A stretch of DNA of 64,000 bases from Taenia hydatigena. Its lineage: Eukaryota; Platyhelminthes; Cestoda; Cyclophyllidea; Taeniidae. How positions within the stretch are numbered: position 1 is the stretch's first letter; each line of letters begins with the position of its first letter. Positions 36,831-47,638 of this stretch are shown in pieces. The position numbers were made by a program, and so were the translations under genes. The stretch is taken from assembly GCA_036345935.2 (NCBI GenBank), contig JADWOT020001577.1:1054001-1118000 (forward strand), in the 5' to 3' direction. Below the pieces are notes generated by a model, which saw only the letters and a list, made by a program, of their open reading frames with translations, ran no database searches and was not told where the DNA came from.

Positions 36831-37369
36831 GAAAGGTGAAAATCTGAATGTGTTTAGGTTACAAAAATGCTTATTAAAAGAGCGAGTTGCGGCATGTTCG
36901 ACACGAAGCACATAAGCGGATGGTCTGAGTTACTAGCCACATGGTTATATTGCCTTAGCCACTACTTTCCAGCAGTCGTAGAAATCACCTACTATATCCA
37001 CTTTCCTTGCAATTATGAGCGCCTCACCTATCACTGCAAATCTTACGGTATATCCTCTCTTCGCAAAACATGTGCCATAATTTGAGAAATAATTATGTAG
37101 TCTTGCTTACATTTCGCCTTGTTTCGCTCATATGTCAAGTCAAGAATGATATCAGCTGTGCCAGCCCATCTTTAGAGTGGGATCGGTTGCAAACTGGCTG
37201 CATTTTAGGCGATTAGCTTCAAAATTTGCCACAATGATATAGGAAAAGTGGGACACCGGCAAGTTTTAAGCTTAAGCAAAACTAATATCAACAAAAGAGG
37301 GCCAGCACATATTCGGTCATCTCATTTCCATGCACACTAGTTTTGGGCATTGCAGTATGGTCCGCTTGT

Positions 37370-39435
37370 TGCCCCATTTGTTTACAAATACGTCTAAGCC
37401 AATCTTGAATGTAGTGGTGGAGAATGGACGAACCTGTTTTTACCAGTGATGAAGACGCGCAGGTGATTAGACGCCCACATGCTGACAAAAGGTGGTTGGC
37501 ATCGCGAAGGCTCATAAAAAGCATCAATTAAAGCAAAATCTTGGACGTAGACTCGTGGTGTACGTAGTCTAGCCATGAGAATGCGGAATAGGAACTTGTG
37601 CTCCATCTCAAGCCATGTAACTAGGATCAGTTGACTGAAATCACGCTTGTGTCATGACTAATAAACAAACCTTTGCATTTTACCTGTTCCAGCACTCAAC
37701 GAGGCCGACAAAGTCAGGAGAGGCAAGGAACTAAGGCGCTGAAAAAATGCACCTAACCAAAGCATGCATTGATAAGGTCAGATGCTCTAGACTCCAAATA
37801 AACCACATACCCATGATCGTCAGCCTTCCCTTCTCCTCCCATCACCACATCCTCCATTACTGCGGCCTCTACCATGGAAGGATCATATCATTCTACAACA
37901 CTTGATTGGTTAAAGTATCCGCTTAAAGACGTAAGCTTGGGCGCAGAATGGAGGTATTGTCCGTTCAATTCACTTTCCTGACAGCAGCGGTGCTGCAGAT
38001 CCATGTGAGGCAGCAATTCTCTTTTGATTGCATAATTATTTCTGCACAAAGATTCCCCGTTATTGCGATTTGCCTCAAAATGACACCGTTGTCCTACCTC
38101 ACCACTATAAGCATAGATGAAAGTGGGCGGTTTCATATAATTAGGACATGAACCTTCGACGGTGGCCGCCACACAACAAAATTATGCGGTGAGGCAGGAA
38201 AATATTTGAAATGTCTTTTTCATCGACTTTACGTTAAAAATGGAGTGGCATAATATATCCAAAAAGACAAGGCAAAATTAGAATGTCTAAGCAGATATAC
38301 TGGCCAAAAGCTTAGCAATAGCAACCAGCATTACCAGAAAATGTGGAAGGATTCACTTATTAAAGCATAGCACCCTTCGGTCCTAATCACTGTTCGTGCT
38401 GACGAACCCTAGTTATTCACTGTTGACCAATGAGTCTTATGAGGCTAAACAAATGGGATCCTCGTATGCGAATTATAGGGTCAGGTAATGCCGCACTGCT
38501 CGTCAAGTTATGTTCTTCTGGCCATTAAATACAGTGAGATGCATTTCTACTTGTGCTTCATCAGCATTTTTGTAGCTTTTGTGCCGATCTGAATGAGATC
38601 TCTCAAAACCTACTAATCGTGGATAATTGCGTGCCTTCTTGCAGCTATATTATAACTTTTCCTATTTTCGTTAAACACGTCAATAGCAGGCATTATGAAA
38701 ATGTCACCTGAGGCACATGCGATTCCGAAACCATCCCGCTTTAGCGCCAACGATGAGGCCACGCATGACTGTGTACTGAGACACACAAAATCCCTTGACT
38801 TAGTAACGATGCTATCATCCCCATGACCAGGCGCTGCAGTGAGTTCTGCTAACATTTATTCCGCTTCTTCAATGGACCGCTTCAATGCAACTTCATTGTC
38901 GCAAACTTAATGTGGGTCTAAAAACTACTGTGAAGGATTTACCTCGTTATCCTTCCCATCAATCCGTGTACCCATCCCCTTATAGATCGACCAAGTCGAA
39001 GCGCTTTCACAACTTCATGGTCCACCTGTCAATTCTCGTTCTTCGACAGTGCCCTACGTTTTTTGTCATTCCCTTCCAAAACAGCCCAGTGCCACCGGTC
39101 TGCACCGGTCTGTTTTCCAATTTTCGTTTAACATAATAAGCAATAACGCTTCCAATTTTCCTAAGAGCGGGATTCCTTATTTCACAATTAACGATGCAAC
39201 GGTTGACAACGACACGAAAAATGGCAGTACCGGTTCCCCGATAATCTCCAATGATGTGATTAATAAGGGATAAAATGGATAAGTGCGACGAAAATGGAAG
39301 TGCTAGGAGGGTGTGAAGACACATAACAGCGAATGTTCTCTGCGATCGCATCGGCAAAGTCACTAACCCTCTTGGAAATGTGGCTTCCTATGGTCGTAAA
39401 CTGGCTTGAGTACATCAACAAGAAGAGGGGTCCCC
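37370..39435 (+). pseudogene. Copy E: relic of promoter and Snail-like zinc-finger gene
   Basis: The region 37370-37680 follows the DNA upstream of copy B (about 8040-8260). Similarity then breaks for about 680 nt and resumes at about 38375 with one CCAAT box (38426-38430 region), an altered TATA and the exon 1 site. There the start codon is ATT in place of ATG (ATTAAATACAG) and the donor is AGTGAG. Exon 2 begins near 38655 with extra bases that break the eh1-like motif. The linker is recognisable (CAACTTCATGG... to CCAATGATGTG, about 39013-39256) but frame-broken. Finger 1 has a stop (TGCTAG near 39300). Finger 2 survives as LGNVAS/GFLWS-type remnants, and similarity ends near 39435. Clearly dead. 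Confidence 0.7.
37685..38370. other. About 680 nt that split the copy E promoter
   Basis: No counterpart in the upstream DNA of copies A, B or C, so it is either an insertion here or very diverged sequence. I see no terminal repeats, target-site duplication or coding frame longer than 94 codons. Its origin is unknown. Confidence 0.45.
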
Positions 39436-41519
39436 TCAACAGAATGACTGACGTATGAATGGTTGATAGCTATTCGACAGAGTTACTTTTGGCACATGAA
39501 GGGTCAAACCGGCTTTACGCAGTAAGGCGTCATGTTCTCGCGACCTCTCCATCTTTCAGGGCAGCCAAAAGAAATGCCTCAAACCACCCATTTCTCCATC
39601 CAAATGTGCAAAATATCGTTGATCGAGCACTTCTCGGTCTCATTCATTACAAGCTGCCCCGCAATAAGAAGATAAGCAGCTTGTTTTCCTTTTTTTCTGC
39701 AGCGTGCAATTCGTGTCAACCGCATTCAACCATCGCTCTACTTCTTTTTTACAGTCCGAACGACGGTCACTTGCTTCTTCCAATTGCTAATCTAAAACAT
39801 AGGTTGCTAGCCCTCTTTATGTACACATCGCACTTCACAGTGACAACATGGGAAGTGTGGAGAAGATGCCGTGGAGAAGCTGGTAAAGGAAACAAAGAGG
39901 GTCGAGGAAGTCAAATAAGTAATGTGATGAGCCACTAGTTTAGAATCACAGGCAATGTAACTAGCGAACTAGGACAGCTCACATTGCTAAGTACTGCGCC
40001 CTCCACCCGCTTGCCCTTCAAAATGAAGGAATTGAGGGAGCAGATTAATGTAACAGACCATTATTCCACAAGCAAGGGGTCGGTGTGAAACACAAAAGTA
40101 AGCCAGACATGCTCACTCCACAACGCCGTATAGAGGTCTGCGAGTGTGGTAAATTTGGGTCGCAGCCGTGGTCGTGATTGATTTGGCCATCTTGTTAATA
40201 GCTATGCTACTTGCTGCGCCTCCGAAGTCGCCAAGAAAAAGGATGATCAGATATGTGATGGAAAGTTCACCTTTCACCATCTACACACTTCCTAGCAATG
40301 GTGGTGATTCTTATCCAGTTAATGGAAAAGCAAGCAGCTAAATGACTAAGTCGAAGACACTTTGCTCAGGTTGTGTTAAATTGAGTGTGATGGGTCGGAA
40401 CGGCAGCGCGAGTACAGAAAACAAATGGGAGAGTCTAATTCGGTGCCTTCAACTCCAAGGTGGCTGATATTGACAGCTTAATCGCATGCGACTTGCGCAA
40501 TAGATTGCGTAAATCGTCATCAGCGTCGTCAGAATTAACTAGTAGCCTGTTGGGAAGCTGATCTATTCTAATTGTACCAAACAGAGTTGCTGTGTTTGTT
40601 GCAGCGTTTCATTCTGTTCATTGTTAGCTTAGTGGAAGCATTGCTACGTTGGGATAGAAATTTTGTTACGATGGAAGCTTCCGTTATATGTAGACGAAAA
40701 TAGTGGTAGAGGCGAAGGGTGACCTCAAACTATATTTTCTTAACAAATAATACTGAGTGTGATAACTTGGGCACTGCCGAGAACCCTCCTTCCTCCCTAA
40801 CAACCCGATACCGCCTTACGGCGTCTTCAGTAGTGCCTTCACTACTACTGATATCAGCTGATGCCTGTGAATAATCGGAGAAAGGTAGGATACACATGTA
40901 CAAATTCGATGACTGACCAGGTGGCAAAAACTGCTCCGGTAAGTAGACTCTGCTTCAGCAAACCTAATGTTCAGGTAACAGCACGTCCTTATCCAATTTG
41001 AGCCGTTGAGAAGAGATTTGAGCGACAATCTTCCGGCAATTTTAACTACAGCCGCTCTGAATATAATTTCGTCAAAGCGGCAGCTTATTTCAAGTGGCAG
41101 ACCACATTAAAATAAAAGCACCTAGAGCTGGACTTCATTTGTTGCACTCCTATAACAAAATGCCCAGAACATCTGTAATCGCCGAGTTCGCCTTCCACCC
41201 CTTCCACGACTTGATCAAAGGATGCTAATGCATGCCTCTTCTTGATGCATTCAAAGGTGCGTCCTTACCACTCTACGTTCAAGCAGACATCTTAGTTATG
41301 ATGACGCATCTCAAGCAGGGGATTCTTGATTGTGCGAACATAATTTTTGTTGTTCTCTTAACACGATTCACGGGTCAATATGATGTCGCTGATGAGATTT
41401 GCGACCTCGTCTGAGCTCACAAATGGGACGAAGTGAAAAGATGGTTGGAAAGAAAATCGTGAAGCATGGCTTTTAGACAAAGGCATGGCAAGAGTAGGGA
41501 AGAATGGCATCAGAATCAA
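39436..41519. other. No recognisable gene; one orphan open frame
   Basis: An ATG-initiated plus-strand frame of 159 codons at 39459-39938 starts just after the end of copy E. It has a short hydrophobic stretch (LLALFMYTSHF) and a basic, Gly-rich tail, but no known domain and no second copy in the window to test conservation. I leave it as an unsupported frame. The rest holds only short frames. Confidence 0.4.
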
Positions 41520-44500
41520 AGGCTGGGCATTAAATGGGCTCTTCATCATTCGGTTTTGCAAATTACGAACGAGCGTTAATGGTGCTCATTAACTTTTTGG
41601 TATACACTTACCAACATTGGGTCAAGAGAGTCAAAACTGTTTTTAAAAAGCAGAACGCTTTTGAGCTGTAAGTAAGCTATCTTCTATCTTGAAACATTAT
41701 GCAGCCCCCAAACACTGAGGCATAGAGCGCCGATGCACTGAAACACATACCTTGGCTTCTGAAGCACTATGGAAGTATTTCTATAGTAAAGCAGTTTTGC
41801 AAACGACGAACGATCCTTTATAAACAACGCATTAATGTAGTACAGCGTCTAAGCTACAACGCGCATCCAGATTCTGGATTAAGAGCATCGTAAAAGGCGT
41901 CGTTAGGACGTTCCTGTCCTCAACATGAAGACGACAGCTGCAAATGGGTGCTATGAGACGGAGCAGGAACCGGTGCAGGGAAAAGAGCTAGAAGAAACTA
42001 TAGACAACAATATTGAGCTGTGCTACACTTAAGACAACCATTTTTATGGTCTGCACTATCCCCCATCCCTGATATTCGCCAAACTCTGCATTCGCTAGCA
42101 AGCCTCATGACCACCCTTCGCGCATATCTCGGTATTCGTGTCATGACTCTGATTTTATTGCATCATCTGAACTGTTCGTTCAGATCCCGTTACAGCGGAG
42201 CCTTTCGTTTAACTCAGACTGCTATATGGATTCAACGCTTAGCAGATTCACGAGCGGATATGCTGATTCAACTGAGACCTCGGTTCTAACAAAAGTACCT
42301 GCCTCACCTCAAAATTATCAATTATTCATTTGTTTATGTAATTTTCCTTAGTAACATTTACCAATTCGCTTACTATTTAGGCTGGAAACTGTTATGTAGA
42401 GTTTGCTTGGATGAGAGTGTCTGCAGCCTTGGACCTCATGTCTCGATCACTACCATCCTACACACTTATGAGCTGTTACTACCATCGTACGCGATTTCAA
42501 AATCCACTACACCTGCAACTCTTCTTGTGGGAGCATTATCTCTTTATTAAAGGTTGAAGGAGAGACGCTATCTCTTTCCCATCGTCCGCATTATCTTTGT
42601 GCATTGATCGCAAATATAGCGCATCCACTTGTGAAACTGAATCAGAATTCGACTTCATCGGGATAACAGACCTGTGGATCTATGGCTGTGATTATGCATT
42701 CGACTAAAATCAGATCTTAAGAGACTTCTAAATGGAAACTTTGGTCAATGTTAATTCAACTAAAGAATTGAGAATTTTGTCAAATGCAGTCAAACAAGTG
42801 CTGAATCAACACTTGTATTCATCCCACTCAAAGATGTTGATGTTTAATCAACGTGAAGGAGGATATAAAATGTATTCTGTTGCTAGATTTTCATCCAAAC
42901 CAAGCGTCGTTCGTTACCTCCGACCGGGCAAATTACATTACCTCTTCTTTCCTCCAATTTCTAGGTCATTATTTTCTTTACATTTTCTTTCTTTATTTGC
43001 ACTTTGCATCCTAAGCATTTTCAGCAATGGCAGCATTGTTATTTGGGTTTTTGAAAGGAGGACCGTAAAGCCCTGTTAGGCCTGCCATTTCATATGTTCA
43101 TATTCTGCCAACTTATTTTTCTCTTCGCTGCCAATTTCTCCTCGCATTGTTAGTCCTGTTGTAACCTGGTCCATCTTCAAGCTCATAGAGTGGAATAGCG
43201 ATCAGTCATAGTAATGCAAGGGACCAATCTTTCTCTTTGCGAATGCTGCATCCCATCGCAGTTGAAGCTTGGTATCTCTTGTCCTTATGTAGACAACAAA
43301 GTCGATCGCTGCCATCATGAATGAATCACTTACTATTGAAAATAAAAGGCAACTTTAGGCAATTTTTCACAACGCAATCGAGCAGGGCAAGTGACCTTCA
43401 GAAGATTAGGATTAATGGGATAATGTATGGACATCAAGGCTACTATTAAGGCCTGCGGTGAGAAAGGTCTTGGTGTTCCTAGCTTCATAACAGCAGTGGA
43501 CAGCAGTCCCGTACTACGTGATTTACGCGTTGTATCGTTCTTGAACAGGGCATGATAGCATTGTCCCTGTAGTACCATCATCCTCCCTTGCAATCGAATG
43601 GAGCCGCATAATCAATGCTAGGCACCATGTATCCTTTGTCGGTGGTTGCTCCTAGGAACGCTCGATGCTTGCGATTGATTAAAATTATACTCATGTCTTC
43701 TTATTTGTCAGTGTCACTTAAGGCAGCTCCTTTTTGGCTTTCTAATAACTTTTCATTTAAAAGCAATGTTACTTTGATGCTAATGCCCTCGTTAGCCACG
43801 CATGTTGAGAGCAAAAGGCTGTTAATTAACAAAAAGCTATTAGTCGTAATGAACGTCGTCAGCCTTCAATGAAGGAAACGTTTTGGAGCAAACATAACCA
43901 TAACCATTGCAAGCTGATCATAATATCATTAGTAAGCAACTTCTCATCGTACAATTAATACTCTTATTCCAACAAAGTAAATCCTATGCATAGATGACGC
44001 AAACTGAACCAATTAAACAGGTGACAGTGTTAAGGAACGCCTTTACTATTACAAATATTTCGGTCTCGAACTGTGGCCCGAAATCGTCAGGTACAGTCAG
44101 TATAGATTACCTCGAAATCTATTGTCCAGCGCTGTCGTGACTAGATTTGCCCTCTACACTTAGCCGCAAAAGCGCTACATCAATCTAGTTCAAGTCGGCA
44201 TTGACAAAAATGGACACGCACCACAAAGATCGCCCATCACAACCAAATCATACTCAGAGAAGTCAAGCAGTGCGTAAGGAGTCTTTAACTTGCAGCGGTC
44301 GACATTTAGCCAGAATCACCGGATGCTCAACTGTGTGATTCGGACACAGTGCTTGAGCCAATGCTACACCTCCCACTAAGGTGAGTTGCCACCACATCGC
44401 CAGAACCATGCACCCGCGTGCTTAGCCTTCTTCAAATCTACTCAAGTTCATTGATATCAACTGACGCTGTTGTCACAGGTGGACGGCCAAACAGTTAACA

Positions 44501-44560
44501 AGGTCAAACACCAAATTTTGACTTTCATTTCATTAAAGTCTCAAAAATAAGCACTCATGA
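41520..44560. repeat. Old segmental duplication, direct partner of 60525-64000
   Basis: Ordered matches run through the block: TCATCATTCGG... GCAAATTACGAACGAGCG (41544) with GCAAATCACAAATGAGCGC (60547); ATAGAGC(G/A)(C/T)CGATGCACTG (41723, 60712); TGAGCTGTTACTACCA (42468) with TGAGCTATTACTGCTA (61399); ATGGCTGTGATTATG (42682) with ATGACTGTGATTATG (61624); GAAGTC(A/G)AGCAGTG (44257, 63556). Indels are common. Neither copy keeps a long shared reading frame, so if a gene was duplicated it has decayed beyond my recognition. Confidence 0.75.
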
Positions 44561-46536
44561 GAATGCTTTTACTCACAAATCAAGCTTAGTGCTAGACCAT
44601 CTAGCATATTAACAATTTTGGTGTCCTCAATCTTATGCAAACGAAGCCAATAACACGATAATAACTCATCGGTTATCACCAGTTCGATTCAATTCGTTCC
44701 GCCATGAGTGCACTTCAGCAGAAGTCATAGACGGAATGATGCTCACTCCAGTTGCAAGGATGTTGATTAGATAAATGAAAAATTTCCATCACTTTCGATT
44801 TGCTCTGTGATGGCTGCTCTGAAAATGCGTAAGTGTTTAATCTTAGATCAGGGCAGCGCAGGTGTTGCAGAAAGGTTTTGCTTGTCGATTCTCAATTCAT
44901 CCTCCACAATTTTACTCAGCGCATAAAAAGCTAGAATGCATTGCCACTTATCAAAGTGGGATCACGTGGCGGTAGAGTGGACATGGAACACACACCATGA
45001 AATTAAGTAGCGTGTCCAAGGCGATTTAATGCTTCGACCGGGGAAAACACAAATTAGAAACCTTGAAGGACATGCAAAATCAGCTTTGACCATGGCATTG
45101 GTCGTCGAGATGGGACCATTCTGTATCATTCGTCTCCCTCTGAGCCTATACAGTGTCATTATAAGCACCCGAATACTGCGTCGAGAAGATCGTACAGTTA
45201 CCAAGCTTTCCTTATTTTCGCATAAGCTGTAACTGCGCAAGCATTCATACAAATGGGGTTTGTCAAGCTCTTTTCAGCAAAGCCTATCCCACATAAATGA
45301 TGCGAAAGTACAGAGGTTTGAATATGCGCAGGCAACTTCGTGGCCCCATAAATGCTGCTGATAGAGCTGTTGCACGGAATGTCCTGTTGCTTGCGCCCAT
45401 CTCATGCTAAGTCGTCCAAGTAGCCAAATGGTGGCAATACTGCGGATCATCAATAGGCGGAGGTCTGTAGCAGTAGTAGAAACGTGAGTAACGCCCTCTT
45501 CTGTTTCAATCACAGTTAGTACGATCTGCATTGATGTGGAATGGGGTCACGCAAGATCTCTAGGGCATAGAGGAAAAATGAATTTTGATGGAAGGGAGAG
45601 ACAAAAAGGAAAAGGAGGTAAGGATGGATAGAACATAGTATGTGCTGAAAGGCTACACCTCTATGTCGCTCCATCTTCCTGTTTACAAAGTGATGCTTTT
45701 ACATCCGAAAAGCTGACAGGAATTGAGGAGAATTAGTTGTGCTACTGCGCAACTATGTGTTGTGAGAATTGGGCCTAGTCGTTAATCGCAGTTTATAAAT
45801 GCCAGCATATTACTACTGCGGTTAAATTCCACCTAGAAGTACTTTCTAACTCGTTATTTGAATTGCGGAATTTCGTGGAAAGCGCTTCAATCTCCACTTA
45901 AGCTGTCAGCATCACTCTCGAGATCAGAAGTTGATAAGTCAACAATAGCTCAGAAGAGAATATAAAACGAATGTGTGAGTGCTAGGTATTAGTAAATGCT
46001 TGCAGACTCTAAGACGAGTTCTTCTTGACTGGCAATCTACGAGCATCCAAGGGAGCATGACTCCTCTTCATTCCTACTCAATAGCTCAAATCGAGCAGAG
46101 ACGCGCTGCTACTAGAATATCAAGGTCATTCAAGCACTATAAATTTGCCTGAATTACGCAGCTTACTTACCAGGACAGCCCTCATGGTCTGGTCAGTCGT
46201 CAGATTTGTGTACGCGTATCCTACCTTTTCCAGCCAATCACAGACATAGACTGGCTTCGATTACAGTGGAGGCACAGCTGAAGTCGTTGCTTAGATGTAT
46301 TTGATCATCTGGGAGGAAGAACGGTTTCCCACGGAGTGCAAGTCAGCACACTCGGTGTTCTTGGCCCAAAAATGCAAACCAAAGAAGTCCGTACTACTGC
46401 CGTTCTTTGAGGCCACTTGCACAGGTGGCCTCTACCCTAGTCATGTTTCTTTCCGTAGCGATGGATATAACAAAATGCTGCAACAACAACCGCAAAGTTG
46501 GGTGGCACAATGGGTCAGGATCACTATCCTATTTGG
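44561..46536. other. No recognisable gene
   Basis: Short frames only (96 codons or fewer). A weak match links about 44700-44760 with 52660-52720 (CACTTCA(G/A)CAGAAGT). I see nothing else. Confidence 0.4.
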
Positions 46537-47057
46537 CTACGTGTCTCGAATAGAGAAGCGTGAGCATGCCAGCAAGTGACTTTGTCTATGCGCATGCAAA
46601 GGGGAAGCGCTTTTGTATACCCTTCCACACTCCTGGCATTTTAATTTCGGTCGAGCATCTTTGTCCACTCCTTTCTCATTTAAACCTTTGTTATTGTATT
46701 GAGAGACCCCGCTATTCTGTAAACTGCGGGTAGTATCATTGGGTTCAACAACAGTTGTACTTTTGGATTTTTTAATCATGCTAAGCAGAATAGCTGACAG
46801 CATGTTGTGATACAAGGAAAGGCAGTCGGACGTCTGCAGACCAAGTTGACTAGGCAGTGTTGAAAGACAGTATTGAAGAAGGTGAGATGGCATCAAAGGG
46901 TAAGAATTGGCAGGTGGAGCATGAATTTGTGGAAGCGCTTCGATATGACTGATCGAGGAAAGGGGTGATGAAAAATCGGGGTGCAAGACCGGAAGCGTAG
47001 GGCCATCCATGGATAGGTTCTGTCCATTCCACCCGTATTCACGTTGAATTCGATGAG
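46537..47057 (-). pseudogene. Copy F: N-terminal half of a Snail-like gene, inverted
   Basis: A minus-strand frame follows the family from just after its internal MSS start, through the Pro/Ser-rich linker (EALPQIHAPPANS, VVEPNDTTRSL), to a complete finger 1 (KCQECGRVYKSASPLHAHRQSH). The body of finger 2 is then missing and the frame ends in unrelated sequence. Two internal deletions are evident, one between the N-terminal Ser-rich run and REYG, and one removing the DRKNNNIDYP part. There is no exon 1, intron or promoter. Its 5' end abuts the 5' end of copy G, giving a head-to-head pair. Confidence 0.8.
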
Positions 47058-47638
47058 AGGACAAGGACAAAGAATTTCACAATTGTGGATCGACACACTT
47101 TAACTCCCTTTCCATGTCCTCGATGAATGAATGACAACAGCAGGAAAAACAACAACATCGACTATTTTACAACTTCCATGATGTAAATGGCGAGGAAGTG
47201 GACGAAGAAGTGCAACCGAAATGGAAATGATAAGAGTGCGGAAAAACATACAAAAGCGTTGTCTCTCTGCGTACGCATAGGAGGGGTCACTCACTGTCAT
47301 GGAAATGTCGCTTCTGTGATAAGGCATGCTCACGCAAATGGCGTCTTCAGGGTCACGAGCGCACGCACACGGGCGAGAAGCCCTTCGTCTGTTCCACCTG
47401 CCAACGCGCCTTCGCCGATCGTCCGAATCTGCGGGCGCAGTTGCAGACACACATGGATGTGAAGCGCTGGCGCTGTCCCCGCTGTGCTACATCATTTAGC
47501 CGTCGCAGTTTGCTCATCCTACACCTTACGAAGTGTCCGTCTTCCCTTCATGCTACAGAGACCGTTCTAACTGATGTCCCTACCACCACTGCCGGTAACA
47601 CAGCATACGACTTCAGCACAAACACGTCAGCCACTTGA
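47058..47638 (+). pseudogene. Copy G: C-terminal half of a Snail-like gene
   Basis: Starts with about 65 nt matching the beginning of exon 2, up to the internal ATGTCCTCGAT. It then jumps to the Asp/Asn-rich part just before finger 1, so about 450 nt are missing at the join. A 4-nt insertion after the join shifts the frame. Finger 1 carries tandem stops (TGATAA, 47228-47233) where TGC CAA stood. Finger 2 is intact. Finger 3 has its first His changed to Gln (RAQLQTH). Finger 4 and the tail to TGA (47636-47638) are close to copies A and B. Fingers 2-4 still form an open frame, but no start or promoter is left. Confidence 0.85.

Noticed and set aside
39459..39938. 159-codon frame beginning with ATG after copy E
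   Set aside because: No domain, no second copy to test and low-complexity ends. It is mentioned in the region note but not called.
44670..44710. tRNA-like B-box (AGTTCGATTC)
   Set aside because: No matching A-box at the right distance and no cloverleaf that I could fold.
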